Assembly: GCA_029243025.1 (NCBI GenBank)
Contig: JAQWSU010000004.1
Coordinates: 31,669 to 95,668, forward strand
Direction of reading: 5' to 3'
Length of the DNA: 64,000 nt
DNA from: Pirellulaceae bacterium
Lineage (GTDB): Bacteria; Planctomycetota; Planctomycetia; Pirellulales; Pirellulaceae
A program made the position numbers and the translations under genes. Of the stretch, positions 17,143-26,276 are shown one piece after another. Position 1 is the stretch's first letter, and the number at the start of each line of letters is the position of its first letter. The notes under the pieces were generated by a model. That model had not been told where the DNA came from, made no database searches, and worked only from the letters and a program-made list of their open reading frames with translations.

Positions 17143-18625
17143 CGGTCCCTCTTTGCTTGCCTGTTTCTTGAGTCACTTGTGAAACCACCGCAATCGTCGC
17201 CAGCGATACCAGCATGATCAACGTTTTCCAAGGAAGCCAGCCAACGGCCTCATTCAAAGCCTCCAGCGAGGCCGGCGCGAAACCCGATTCAGCTACATAC
17301 ATCACGCCCCTGAGGCTCAAAGCAAGGGCCGCACCGAGGGCCGCTGCAACCGCTGTTGACCGTTGATAAAAAAGGGCGATCACGAGCTGGGGAAATAACA
17401 CCACATAGACGAGATCGGCGCAGAAGTACCAGAGCTGGTAGACACTATCAACACGGAGGGCCAAGGTGGCAGCAACCGCACCAATGACAACGATCGCAAC
17501 TCGTAACACCAACTGTAATCGAGCGTCCTGTTTGTTGTGACCGATCCAAGGTCGATAAACATTCCAGGCAAACATCGAAGCAGAAGAAAGGATGGAAGAA
17601 TCCACCGAAGACATCACCGCGGCTGCAATCGCAGTCAGGCCGATCAGCGAAACAACCGAGGGAACTCCATGCCGAAGCAAATAGGGTAAAATAATGGCCG
17701 CATCCGAGGGCTCTTCCACCGCGAGTGCATTCCAATCGAGACACGCCCCGCCCATTCCAATCAGCATTGGAATCAAGGCCACTAGCAAACAGGCCAAACC
17801 TGCGGTCACCGACATAACTTGAGCTGAACGAGCGTTCGCAGTTGCCAAAACACGTTGAAAGTAAACCTGCCATGGAATCCCACCGCAAATCAGCAACAAG
17901 GCCGCATCAACCCATTGCCATCCCCAAGGGTCCGGCTGAGTCCACGCATTCGCATCCGGAATAAGACGTGCCTTTGTTCCGTAAACGGCCTGGTAGTCAC
18001 GCCACATTTCGGTCAATCCACCACACTGATGGATCACAAACGGCAGCGCGATCGACAAACCAACACAGATGCAGACAAATTGCAAAACATCAGAAAACGC
18101 GACGGACCAAAGTCCACCCATCACGGTATAAGTTACCACGACGGTCGCGGCGACTAACACGACCAGCGCCGGATCAATTCCGAACAGGGTCCCTAACGTG
18201 GCCCCCAGAGCGGAAAGAATCGCCGCCGTCCAAAACAAATCGCCAACCAGCGCCGGCAGATACAGAAAAGAAGCCATGCGTTTGCCGTAACGATCGTCAA
18301 ACAGATCAAGCATCGTTCGATATTCGCGCCGACGCATCGGCCCCGCGAACAAGAGCCCCCCAACAACCAGGCTGAGTGCATAACACCAAGGCGCTTGACA
18401 CCAGACCAACCCTCGCCCCGGATCGTAAACTGCCTCCGCAGTTCCATTAACGTATCCACCACCAATCCAGGTCGCCGCGAGTGAAATCCACGCTAAGCCC
18501 AGTGGCAAGTGCCGATTTGCGATCATTAATTCGGTAACGTCGCTTCGGCTCTTGATCCGGCGGCGTCCCAAAAAGCCAACCGCCAAAAAGGCCAACGATA
18601 TCACCAGCAACACAAGCCACGTCAT
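17132..18625 (-). CDS. choline transporter-like sodium:solute symporter
   Basis: A 497-residue SSS-family symporter with close resemblance to animal high-affinity choline transporters (CHT1/SLC5A7). GGGYVNGTAEAVYDPGRGL, QAPWCYALSLVVGGLLFA, MLDLFDDRYGKRM, GGIPWQVYFQRVL, AVMSSVDSSILSSASMFAWN and LWYFCADLVYVVLFPQL appear in CHT order. Helix 1 starts at residue 1 if ATG 18625 is used, matching CHT1; an in-frame GTG at 18733 would add 36 residues. The overlap with pcs indicates that imported choline feeds phosphatidylcholine synthesis. Substrate specificity is inferred from similarity and position. Confidence 0.85.
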   Translation of the reverse strand: MTWLVLLVISLAFLAVGFLGRRRIKSRSDVTELMIANRHLPLGLAWISLAATWIGGGYVNGTAEAVYDPGRGLVWCQAPWCYALSLVVGGLLFAGPMRRREYRTMLDLFDDRYGKRMASFLYLPALVGDLFWTAAILSALGATLGTLFGIDPALVVLVAATVVVTYTVMGGLWSVAFSDVLQFVCICVGLSIALPFVIHQCGGLTEMWRDYQAVYGTKARLIPDANAWTQPDPWGWQWVDAALLLICGGIPWQVYFQRVLATANARSAQVMSVTAGLACLLVALIPMLIGMGGACLDWNALAVEEPSDAAIILPYLLRHGVPSVVSLIGLTAIAAAVMSSVDSSILSSASMFAWNVYRPWIGHNKQDARLQLVLRVAIVVIGAVAATLALRVDSVYQLWYFCADLVYVVLFPQLVIALFYQRSTAVAAALGAALALSLRGVMYVAESGFAPASLEALNEAVGWLPWKTLIMLVSLATIAVVSQVTQETGKQRGTDES

Positions 18626-18800
18626 ACCCGCGCTCTCAAGAAATGATTCAACACCATCGCCCCACCCGATCCAACGTGTCTTTCCCCACGGAATGTTGAT
18701 CCAGCCAACGAATATAGCCAACAAGCTCCCCACGAAGTAGGTTAGGTCGAACGGAAAACGGGCTGCCGAACGACCGCTAACTACTAGAATGTGTGGCCCA

Positions 18801-18834
18801 GGTAGCTGGTTTCTGATCGCCGGCTACCCTTTTT
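18801..18834 (+). terminator. intrinsic terminator-like hairpin
   Basis: GGTAGCTGG at 18801-18809 pairs with CCGGCTACC at 18820-18828 (9 bp, one G-U pair, 10-nt loop) and is followed by CTTTTT. The polarity is plus strand, yet no plus-strand gene lies upstream: the flanking genes diverge here. It could therefore end a short leader RNA or small RNA, or act as an attenuator before the hydrolase gene at 18962. Confidence 0.5.
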
Positions 18835-18961
18835 GACATAAAACCGCCCAACTACCCACCGCTCACCAAAGCACAGCCTGAACTCATGCTTCGTGAAACT
18901 GAAATCTTACAGCTGAGAAAATCGTTCACGAAGCGAGCCGATTGACTAAAGAAGGACAACC

Positions 18962-19828
18962 ATGAAAGTCGACTTGGTCCACACGCAAACCTCCGATGGA
19001 ATGCGCCTTGATGGGGTGCTGCACGAAGTGAATTCAAACCCCACGTCCCAATCAGATCTGGACGCCATCATCTGTTTTTCGGGTATTGGCAGCAATTTCT
19101 ATGGATCGAGCCTAATCGCACGCATTTGCGACCGTCTCGGAAGCCACGGCGTAGCGGCTTTGAGCGTGAACACCCGAGGCCATGATGGGATCAGTACGGC
19201 TTCGACAACCTTCGGCGGCAAAAGGCAGGGCGCTGCATTCGAAATCATTGATGACTGCCGCTACGACGTCTCAGCCTGGATCCAATTTCTGACGAAACAA
19301 GGCCACCGTCGCATCGGCTTGCTTGGACACAGCCTCGGAGCCATCAAAGTCGTTTATGCACAGGCATATGCGAGTGAAGCGAATGTCGCACGCGTGATCG
19401 CCCTCTCACCACCCAGCCTAAATCATCGTCGATTTCTCGACAGTAAAGACGCGAGCGACTATCGGCGTTCACTGGAGGCGGCTGAAACGTTCATGGCTGC
19501 TGGCGCACCCGAAATGCTCTTCCAGGCAACCTTCCCCTTTTCAATGGCCATGTCACCGGCAACCTATTTGGATAAATACGGCTCCGCCGACCGCTACGAC
19601 ATTCTACGCTTCGCCAACCAGGTCAATTGCCCACTGGCTTTCATCTATGGATCCAAAGAATTGCAAGCCGAACAGACGGCCTTTGCAGGGATCACTGATC
19701 AACTCGAACGACTGACTTGGCCAGCAACGGGACGGCCAACGATTGATGTCATCCCGGGTGCAAACCATTTCTATGCGGGAGTGGTCGCTGAATTGCTTGA
19801 CGAAATTTCCCGGATCGTGACGAGCTAG
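18962..19828 (+). CDS. alpha/beta hydrolase
   Basis: A 288-residue hydrolase-fold protein with AAGGA 6 nt before ATG 18962. IICFSGIGSNFYGSS holds the oxyanion region, AALSVNTRGHDGIS the strand-loop with R-G-H, and IGLLGHSLGAIKVVYAQAY the nucleophile elbow (Ser in GHSLG). LAFIYGSKE and VIPGANHFYAGV supply positions for the acid and the catalytic His. It resembles the DUF1749-like group that includes fungal siderophore esterases, but the substrate is open. The next gene converges on it. Confidence 0.82.
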   Translation: MKVDLVHTQTSDGMRLDGVLHEVNSNPTSQSDLDAIICFSGIGSNFYGSSLIARICDRLGSHGVAALSVNTRGHDGISTASTTFGGKRQGAAFEIIDDCRYDVSAWIQFLTKQGHRRIGLLGHSLGAIKVVYAQAYASEANVARVIALSPPSLNHRRFLDSKDASDYRRSLEAAETFMAAGAPEMLFQATFPFSMAMSPATYLDKYGSADRYDILRFANQVNCPLAFIYGSKELQAEQTAFAGITDQLERLTWPATGRPTIDVIPGANHFYAGVVAELLDEISRIVTS

Positions 19829-19849
19829 TCCCAACCGATCACAGACAGA

Positions 19850-20722
19850 TTACTTAAGAGGCGCTCGTTTGGCCCCGTTGGGCGACGACTGAACGGGAGC
19901 ACGTTGTACCGATCGTGACTGATCGATGTAACGAATGAAGTGGGGTGCAGCGGGATCCTTGGGCAACTCTTTGGCGAGCCTTACGTAGCCATCTCGAATC
20001 CTCATTTTGGTCGTATCCGAAAGATTCTGAAAGCGTCGCACACCCAACACGTTCACCTCGGATCCCACCAATTGCACAATTTTGGCATTGATCGGGTCGT
20101 AACCAATACGAAAGGAACGCGCACGAGCCTGACCATCGCCGATGACCGGACGCATCGCCGATGTGGACGAACCGGAATGGGCCGCGCCCAGGAAATGGCC
20201 CAACTCGTGAACCAGTGCCTCCAAACGCTCCGGCTCTCGAATTTGTTTCGAGCTTTCTCGCAAAAGCACATGGGAATGCAAAGGGCCGCGCGTGCCACCC
20301 AGCCCGTTTCGCCCCTTGCGAAACTTGAATTGACTCGAAAATCCAATTGCGATCTGGCCTGACTTCGGCTCCACTTCCTGCTCGAATTCTCGCAAACTTC
20401 GATTTAAATCGTTGATGTGATTATCGGATTGCCAAGTACCAAATTCAGAAACCGAAAAACGGATGTCACAATACTCGTTGATAATGTCAGAGGCCGCATC
20501 CACGCGATCTTTCAACCGTTTCTGCCACAGCCGCTCAACCCCGGGCTCCTCCTCATCCACCATGACTTTGACATAGATGGTCACCGCCTCCGTAGGATGA
20601 CCGATTAGCGAAAGAAACAACACGGCCAACAGAATCCAACTACACCAACCCCTTGCGGACGGCCCACACTGCAGCTTGCGTTCGATCCGATACGCCGACT
20701 TTCCGCAAAATGTGCTGTACAT
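19850..20722 (-). CDS. secreted metzincin-like metalloprotease
   Basis: A 290-residue protein with a hydrophobic segment at ~29-42 (WILLAVLFLSLIGHP) acting as signal peptide or anchor. The zinc site is HELGHFLGAAH, the full HExxHxxGxxH metzincin motif, with a nearby SAMRP that fits the Met-turn. The preceding EALV and following RIGYDPINAKIVQLVGS are typical of the fold. The C-terminal ~90 residues have no clear domain. The only ATG (20722) lies inside the response regulator gene, giving an 83-nt overlap; a start at a TTG/GTG near the signal sequence is possible. Substrate unknown. Confidence 0.78.
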   Translation of the reverse strand: MYSTFCGKSAYRIERKLQCGPSARGWCSWILLAVLFLSLIGHPTEAVTIYVKVMVDEEEPGVERLWQKRLKDRVDAASDIINEYCDIRFSVSEFGTWQSDNHINDLNRSLREFEQEVEPKSGQIAIGFSSQFKFRKGRNGLGGTRGPLHSHVLLRESSKQIREPERLEALVHELGHFLGAAHSGSSTSAMRPVIGDGQARARSFRIGYDPINAKIVQLVGSEVNVLGVRRFQNLSDTTKMRIRDGYVRLAKELPKDPAAPHFIRYIDQSRSVQRAPVQSSPNGAKRAPLK

Positions 20723-21272
20723 GTTCTTTCACCGTTTCGTAACTGATGCTGAGAGCTAACGCAATTTCCTTGTTCGTCAGACCTAACGCTAACTGTCGCA
20801 GCACTTCACTTTCTCTTTGCGTCAGAGGAACTTCCATGTCGGCCGAAAGTCTGGGAGTCGCCAACGCTCCGGTCACGCGACGCAACTCGTCTCTGGTCCA
20901 AATATTTTCACCATTCGCAACCCGGCGAATGCTCTCTACAAACCGCTCACAAGTTGAGTTCTTGAGAATGTAGCCGTTTGCTCCCAAAGCGACCGAGCGA
21001 GCGATGTAGGTCGGATTGTCGTAGGTCGAAAACATCAACATGGGCATTTCCGGCTGATCGAGCTTGATGCGACCCAGGGCAGTCAGACCATCTCCGCCTA
21101 CCATGCGAATGTCCAGAACCACCAAATCAGGCTTCAACTCCATGCTCATCCGCACGGCTTCATCACCCGTGGTCGCCTCGCCCACCACCTCGATCTCAGT
21201 ACCTTCCAGTATGCCTCGGATTCCCGTCCGAACAACCTCGTGGTCATCCGCAATAATCATTCGAATTGCCAT
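20640..21272 (-). CDS. NarL/LuxR-family response regulator
   Basis: A 210-residue two-domain regulator. The receiver has acidic residues in IIADDHEVV, phosphoacceptor D54 in LVVLDIRMVGGDG, the Thr/Ser switch in MLMFSTYDN and Lys in YILKNS. The C-terminal LuxR-type HTH (LTQRESEVLRQLALGLTNKE, then ALSISYETVKEHVQHILRKV) is complete. No histidine kinase is adjacent, so it is an orphan in this window. It overlaps the metalloprotease gene downstream, so the two are probably co-expressed. Confidence 0.93.
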   Translation of the reverse strand: MAIRMIIADDHEVVRTGIRGILEGTEIEVVGEATTGDEAVRMSMELKPDLVVLDIRMVGGDGLTALGRIKLDQPEMPMLMFSTYDNPTYIARSVALGANGYILKNSTCERFVESIRRVANGENIWTRDELRRVTGALATPRLSADMEVPLTQRESEVLRQLALGLTNKEIALALSISYETVKEHVQHILRKVGVSDRTQAAVWAVRKGLV

Positions 21273-21743
21273 AGCGAGCCTTATTCACCTCCCCGAAAAC
21301 GTCTCTAACCACCGGTGCAAGGCAGAAAACCCCACTGTTGGGTGGACATCAAACGGCCCACTGACAAACATATCATCCCACAACAGATTCGGCAAGAAAA
21401 CCGGCCGAATCAGGTGATAGAACGGAATCGAAAGGCGGAAACATTCGATCCGACAGGACAAAGCCCGCTTTGAAAGGCAGCTCACTCCCAATTCTTTCCG
21501 CGACAGGCTGGACAGCTGGGTCGGCTCCACCGCCGAGACCGCCCCACCTGACAGCGACTTCAGCAGATGCGCATCAAAAAAACTCGGACAAACGGCTTGG
21601 TTCAATCGGCAAAGCGTCTTTGGCTAGGTGCCCCGCAACACCAACTGTGGTTCGCCACTCGGGTCGCCACTCTGGTCGATCGCCGTGTGTCTGAACTAGA
21701 ATGCCGTGAGGTTTCCGATCTTTGTTTCTGTTAACCCCCGGGT
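21273..21743. other. 470-bp divergent spacer
   Basis: This is the region between the response regulator (minus) and the large lipoprotein gene (plus). I see no gene, RNA or strong repeat. A short G+C-rich duplication (GGTCGCCACTC near 21660) is the only visible structure. Promoters for both directions should lie here, but no clear -35/-10 pair stands out. Confidence 0.4.
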
Positions 21744-24700
21744 GTGAATAAAACCGTGTGGAGTTTCATCTCGAATCGCCGTTGGATGGCATACACATTT
21801 CTGGGCTGCCTCGCGCTGTCAGGGTGTGATGGCTGCCGTCGTCAGGAACTACCCCATCCTCCTGCCGCGTTCCAACCTTCTGCGGAGGCGATCGCGAAGC
21901 ATAATGAGGCGGTCGCGTTAATGGGGCAATTCGACTATTCGACAGCCCACGACATTTTTGCGGAGTTGGCAGCCGCCCATCCGGAATGGGAGGCGGTCCA
22001 AGTTGATTTGGCGATCGCCACGCTGAATCGGCAACAAGTGGGCGATTCCGAGCGAGCCAGACAGTTACTCGGAGAGATTCTGCAGCAGCATCCGGACAAT
22101 CTTCGTGCCTACTATTGTCGTGGCATCTTGGATCTCGATGGGGGTGATCCGGAAGCTGCTTCAAAAATGTTCCAGCATGTGGCCCAAGCGGATCCAACAG
22201 ACGCCTACGCAGCCTATTACGCGGGCCAATGCCTGGCCCAGTTGGGCAAGCCCGAGGAAGCACTTCCGTGGTTTGTGAAGGCGATTGAGATGGACCCCTA
22301 TCTTCGCAGCGCGTTGTACGGCGCATTTCAAGCCTGTTTGCGGCTCGACAAGCAGCAGCAGGCAACCGAATTTCGGGAGCTTTTTCAACGACTGGAGACC
22401 AACCCGCAGGCACGTGTGGCCGAAATCAAGTACACACGAATGGGCCCACGGGCCGAGGTGTCGTCAGCCACTTCCGATATCGCACCGGTCGGACCACCGC
22501 CGGGCGATCTGTTCCGAAAGTCCGTGGCCTTGCCCGGCACCGATGCCAAATTAAGCAGCCATGGCCAGAGAACTCCCAACCTCACGGTCTGCGACATGAA
22601 TCAGGATGGACATCTGGACCTGTTCATCGCATCGGCCTCAGCCGTCGAACGGGAGTACAATACGGTCTTCTTCGGTGGCGAAAACGGCTTTCAACTGGCC
22701 AAGTCGCATCCCTTGGCAGCCGTCAGTCAAGTCAACACGGCCGCTTGGGGCGACTTTGACAATGACGGTGCGGTCGATGTCTATCTGCTGCGATCCGGCC
22801 CAAACAGCCTCTGGCGACAGCTTGCCGACGGCCAGTGGCTGGACATCACCGAAATGAGCGAAACCGGTGGAGCTGACATTAATTCGACGGATGGCATGGC
22901 CTTTGATGCGGATCACGATGGTGACTTAGATCTATTCGTCGCCAACGACGGCCCCAATGAACTGTTCAACAACAATCTAAACGGCACGTTCCGCCCGCTG
23001 GCCGAAGCCCAAGGGATCGCTGGTAATGGCGCAACGCGAGAGATTATCGCCAGCGACTTTGACCACGATCGTGACGTTGATCTGATCGCAATCAATCAAC
23101 ACCCCCCCCACGAAGTCTATCGTAACAATCGTCTCTGGAACTACGAACCAGCAACCGGTTTCGACGAATTCATTAAGTCGCCGATCCAAGCCTGCTTGGC
23201 AACAGATCGAGATGTCGATGGGCAAGTTGAATTAGTCACTCTTGGCAAATCAGGATTAGCCGTTTGGCGATCCGAGGATCAAGCCAGCTGGCAATCCACT
23301 CCGCTGGGCATTGCTCGCACAGATTTAAGCCCACCCTTGGCGACATCCGATCTCAATGGCAACGGAACCAATGACTTGATCGTGTCAACAAACGATAGTT
23401 GGCTCGCGTTGGCAGCGGACGGCAAGCGCGAATTAGCAAGATTCCCCAACAAAGCTCCCTGGCGACTGGCCAACCTCGACGCCGCCAAAGGCCCTTCAGT
23501 GATCGCGGTCAAACCGGATGCGACCCCGATCGTCTGGCAGCCTGGTCCCGGTCGCCTTCCTTTCATCATGCTCCAATTCACTGGCAAAGAAGATCAGGGC
23601 GAACAAATGCGTTCCAACCGTTCGGGAATTGGGGTGTCCGGCGCGGTTCGCATGGGAACCGACTGGGCCGCCTTCGACACATTTCGTGCCGACAGCGGGC
23701 CCGGGCAAAGCTGGCAGCCCATCTCGGTCGGCACAGGGGGTCGAGGACGGATTGATTACGTCAAAATGACTTGGCCAGACGGTGTTTTTCAGACCGAACT
23801 GGGCTTAACGAGTGGCCTGCGGCATGTGATCGAAGAAGACCAACGTCAGGTAGCAAGCTGTCCCGTGATTTTTGCGTGGGACGGCCAGCAATACCGGTTC
23901 ATCACCGACGCACTTGGGGTTGCGGGGATCGGATTCAACGTCGGCTATGGCGAATATGGAGATCCGCGTCCTTGGGAAAATCTTCAACTACCGAGTAATC
24001 TGCTCAAAGCTCGACAAGACAAGTTTGAGATCAAGATTGGCGAACCGATGGAAGAAGTCTGCTACTTGGATGCGGCCCGATTGGTTTGCTATGATCTTCC
24101 ACCGGGTTGGCAGATGGTCATCGATGAGAGATTTCACGTTCTCGGTCCTCCACCTTCCGGACAACCGATTTTTTATCGCCACGAACACCTGCCAATTGCT
24201 GCGACCAACGATCGCGGCCAGGATCTGCTTGCTCTCTTGAAAACGGCAGACTTTCAGGCTGCCCAACCGGGACAGCGCGATTCTCGCTTCTTGGGTTTGA
24301 ACAAGGCGCATGACGTCATCTTGGAATTTTCGATCTCACTCGATCAGCCCGATTTATATCTGATGATGGATGGCTGGATCGAATATCCATATTCACAAAC
24401 CATGTTTGCCGCCTGGCAAGCCGATGCGTCCTACGACGCACCAACGATCGAAGTCGAAGACACCGATGGAGTTTGGCACATCGTCACCGAACAGTTCGGC
24501 TATCTGGCAGGTATGCCTCGGCGCGCCCTGCTTCCACTTGATCGCAGTCGGATTCCAGCCGGTGCGAAGAGATTGCGAATCCGGACAAATGTCGAAATCT
24601 ATTGGGATCGAATCGCCCTGATTCAAGCTGAGACAAATGACACGGTACGAGTCAAATCGATGCCGCTTCGCCAAGCTGTTGTCGACGAAGTTGGCTTTGC

Positions 24701-25091
24701 CCGTCGCACAAACCTGGCTCAGCATCGCCCACATTACGACTACAATCAACGCGCACCGCTGTGGGACACGCGACATCTCAAAGGCCACTACACCTCCTTC
24801 GGTGAAGCGACCCCGTTAGTTACAACCATCGACGATGCGGTTGCCATCATTGGGCCCGGCGAAGAAGTGGAGCTTCGTTTTTCCGATCAATCGGAGCAAC
24901 TCCCGACGGATTGGTCACGGACGTTCGTGTTGGAACTAAATGGTTGGTGCAAGGACATGGACCTTTACACGCGCGACGGTGCCACCGTCGCGCCACTCCC
25001 GCGCCGCCACCCTACAAAGAATCCCGCAGAACTGCAGCAGCGTGACCAACTGCACCAGCAGTTTAACCAACGTTTCCGATCCGGTTTTTAG
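21744..25091 (+). CDS. large lipoprotein: TPR, FG-GAP/VCBS and ASPIC/UnbV domains
   Basis: A 1,115-residue exported protein starting at GTG 21744 (ATG 21786 is an alternative). The N-terminus has a lipobox LALSGC, so it is probably lipid-anchored. Residues ~40-230 are TPRs (AYYCRGILDLDGGDPEAASK, AAYYAGQCLAQLGKPEEALP). Residues ~270-560 are FG-GAP/VCBS calcium-type repeats (DMNQDGHLDLFIA, DFDNDGAVDVYLL, DADHDGDLDLFVA, DFDHDRDVDLIAI). Next comes an ASPIC/UnbV domain (RSNRSGIGVSGAVRM, IDYVKMTWPDGV). The last ~400 residues form a separate beta-rich module (CPVIFAWDGQQYRFITDALG). Such proteins are abundant in planctomycetes; their function is not established. Confidence 0.88.
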   Translation: MNKTVWSFISNRRWMAYTFLGCLALSGCDGCRRQELPHPPAAFQPSAEAIAKHNEAVALMGQFDYSTAHDIFAELAAAHPEWEAVQVDLAIATLNRQQVGDSERARQLLGEILQQHPDNLRAYYCRGILDLDGGDPEAASKMFQHVAQADPTDAYAAYYAGQCLAQLGKPEEALPWFVKAIEMDPYLRSALYGAFQACLRLDKQQQATEFRELFQRLETNPQARVAEIKYTRMGPRAEVSSATSDIAPVGPPPGDLFRKSVALPGTDAKLSSHGQRTPNLTVCDMNQDGHLDLFIASASAVEREYNTVFFGGENGFQLAKSHPLAAVSQVNTAAWGDFDNDGAVDVYLLRSGPNSLWRQLADGQWLDITEMSETGGADINSTDGMAFDADHDGDLDLFVANDGPNELFNNNLNGTFRPLAEAQGIAGNGATREIIASDFDHDRDVDLIAINQHPPHEVYRNNRLWNYEPATGFDEFIKSPIQACLATDRDVDGQVELVTLGKSGLAVWRSEDQASWQSTPLGIARTDLSPPLATSDLNGNGTNDLIVSTNDSWLALAADGKRELARFPNKAPWRLANLDAAKGPSVIAVKPDATPIVWQPGPGRLPFIMLQFTGKEDQGEQMRSNRSGIGVSGAVRMGTDWAAFDTFRADSGPGQSWQPISVGTGGRGRIDYVKMTWPDGVFQTELGLTSGLRHVIEEDQRQVASCPVIFAWDGQQYRFITDALGVAGIGFNVGYGEYGDPRPWENLQLPSNLLKARQDKFEIKIGEPMEEVCYLDAARLVCYDLPPGWQMVIDERFHVLGPPPSGQPIFYRHEHLPIAATNDRGQDLLALLKTADFQAAQPGQRDSRFLGLNKAHDVILEFSISLDQPDLYLMMDGWIEYPYSQTMFAAWQADASYDAPTIEVEDTDGVWHIVTEQFGYLAGMPRRALLPLDRSRIPAGAKRLRIRTNVEIYWDRIALIQAETNDTVRVKSMPLRQAVVDEVGFARRTNLAQHRPHYDYNQRAPLWDTRHLKGHYTSFGEATPLVTTIDDAVAIIGPGEEVELRFSDQSEQLPTDWSRTFVLELNGWCKDMDLYTRDGATVAPLPRRHPTKNPAELQQRDQLHQQFNQRFRSGF

Positions 25092-25150
25092 CGAGTTTCC
25101 ATGCAATCCGGTCCTTTCAAACATCCCCGGTCGTTTTAAGCATCGAAGTC

Positions 25151-26218
25151 ATGATCAATCCTTCCGTAAAACCAGCCGATCTCCGAGAGCCAAGCGTGGG
25201 CCCTCAAGCGATTGAGATTGGTTCAGTTCGTGTCGACCCACCCGTGTTGCAAGCGCCAATGGCTGGCTTCACCAACTATGCCTTTCGGCAAATCGTGCGG
25301 GACTACGGAGGCGCCGGACTTCAAGCAACGGAAATGGTCAACGCCAAAGGATTCGTCTGGATGGACGAGACGCGATGTGAACACCCCGATCGGCTCTGGG
25401 GTGTGAAGCAAGAAGCCCGTCCATTGGCAGTTCAAATCTGGGATAACGATCCGACCACGATGGCACGGGTCGGAGCGAGACTCGCCCACGAATACGAAGT
25501 CAGCGTCGTTGACATTAATTTTGGATGTCCGGTGCGGCAGGTGACTGAAAAGGCCCACAGCGGTTCTTATTTATTGCGTGACCCAGACCGGATGGGAACG
25601 ATCATCGAGCGCGTGGTGAAGGCCTGCCATCCCGTGCCGGTCACCGCCAAGATTCGGCTCGGTTGTACGCGGGATTCCGTCAACGCCATCGAGATTGCGC
25701 AAGTCGTCGAGTCTGCAGGAGCCTCGGCACTAACGGTTCACGGACGAACTGCGGCAGATTTTTTTCGCGGCTCCGCCGACTGGGATTTAATCTCCGAAAT
25801 CAAGCCTCATCTGCGACGAATTCCGCTGATCGGGAATGGTGATCTCGATTCACCCGCAAAAGTACTGACCGCCTTTGAACGTTACGCAGTGGACGGCGTC
25901 ATGATCGCCCGCGCTTGTCTCGGCCGTCCTTGGCTTTTCCAACAAGTCTGCGCCGCCCTCAAGGGTCAGCCGATTCCCCCTGACCCCACCCTCGATCAAC
26001 AACGAGAATGCATGGTTCGGCACTACCAACTAGTTGTCGAGCGATTCGGTGTAGAAAAGGGAACGATGTTGATGCGTAAATTTGCCTGCTGCTACGCCCA
26101 AGGCTTGTTCGGCGCCCGCCAATTCCGGACCCAAGTTGGTAAGGTTTCAACCCCGGATGAGTTTTACCAGGTCGTGAAGGAATACTTTCCGCGTGAGCGC
26201 CCCAACGGTAAATCCTGA
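25151..26218 (+). CDS. dus: tRNA-dihydrouridine synthase
   Basis: A 355-residue FMN-dependent TIM-barrel enzyme that reduces uridine in the tRNA D-loop. VLQAPMAGFTNYAFRQIV binds FMN. VVDINFGCPVRQVTEKAHSG is the family motif with the conserved Cys. VPVTAKIRLG, ALTVHGRTAADFFRG and IPLIGNGDLDSP are the conserved barrel strands, and GVMIARACLGRPWLFQQV closes the phosphate-binding site. Length fits DusB/DusA-type enzymes. About 20 residues before the barrel are extra. It stands 59 nt after the lipoprotein gene and is convergent with the symporter gene. Confidence 0.93.
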   Translation: MINPSVKPADLREPSVGPQAIEIGSVRVDPPVLQAPMAGFTNYAFRQIVRDYGGAGLQATEMVNAKGFVWMDETRCEHPDRLWGVKQEARPLAVQIWDNDPTTMARVGARLAHEYEVSVVDINFGCPVRQVTEKAHSGSYLLRDPDRMGTIIERVVKACHPVPVTAKIRLGCTRDSVNAIEIAQVVESAGASALTVHGRTAADFFRGSADWDLISEIKPHLRRIPLIGNGDLDSPAKVLTAFERYAVDGVMIARACLGRPWLFQQVCAALKGQPIPPDPTLDQQRECMVRHYQLVVERFGVEKGTMLMRKFACCYAQGLFGARQFRTQVGKVSTPDEFYQVVKEYFPRERPNGKS

Positions 26219-26276
26219 CGCTCGAAACCAGCAACCGAACTGCAACCGAACTCGCGTTCGAACCACCCAGCCAAAC

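Noticed and set aside
26247..26260. CGAAC/GTTCG hairpin between dus and the symporter gene
   Set aside because: A 5-bp stem with no T-run on either strand is too weak to call a terminator.
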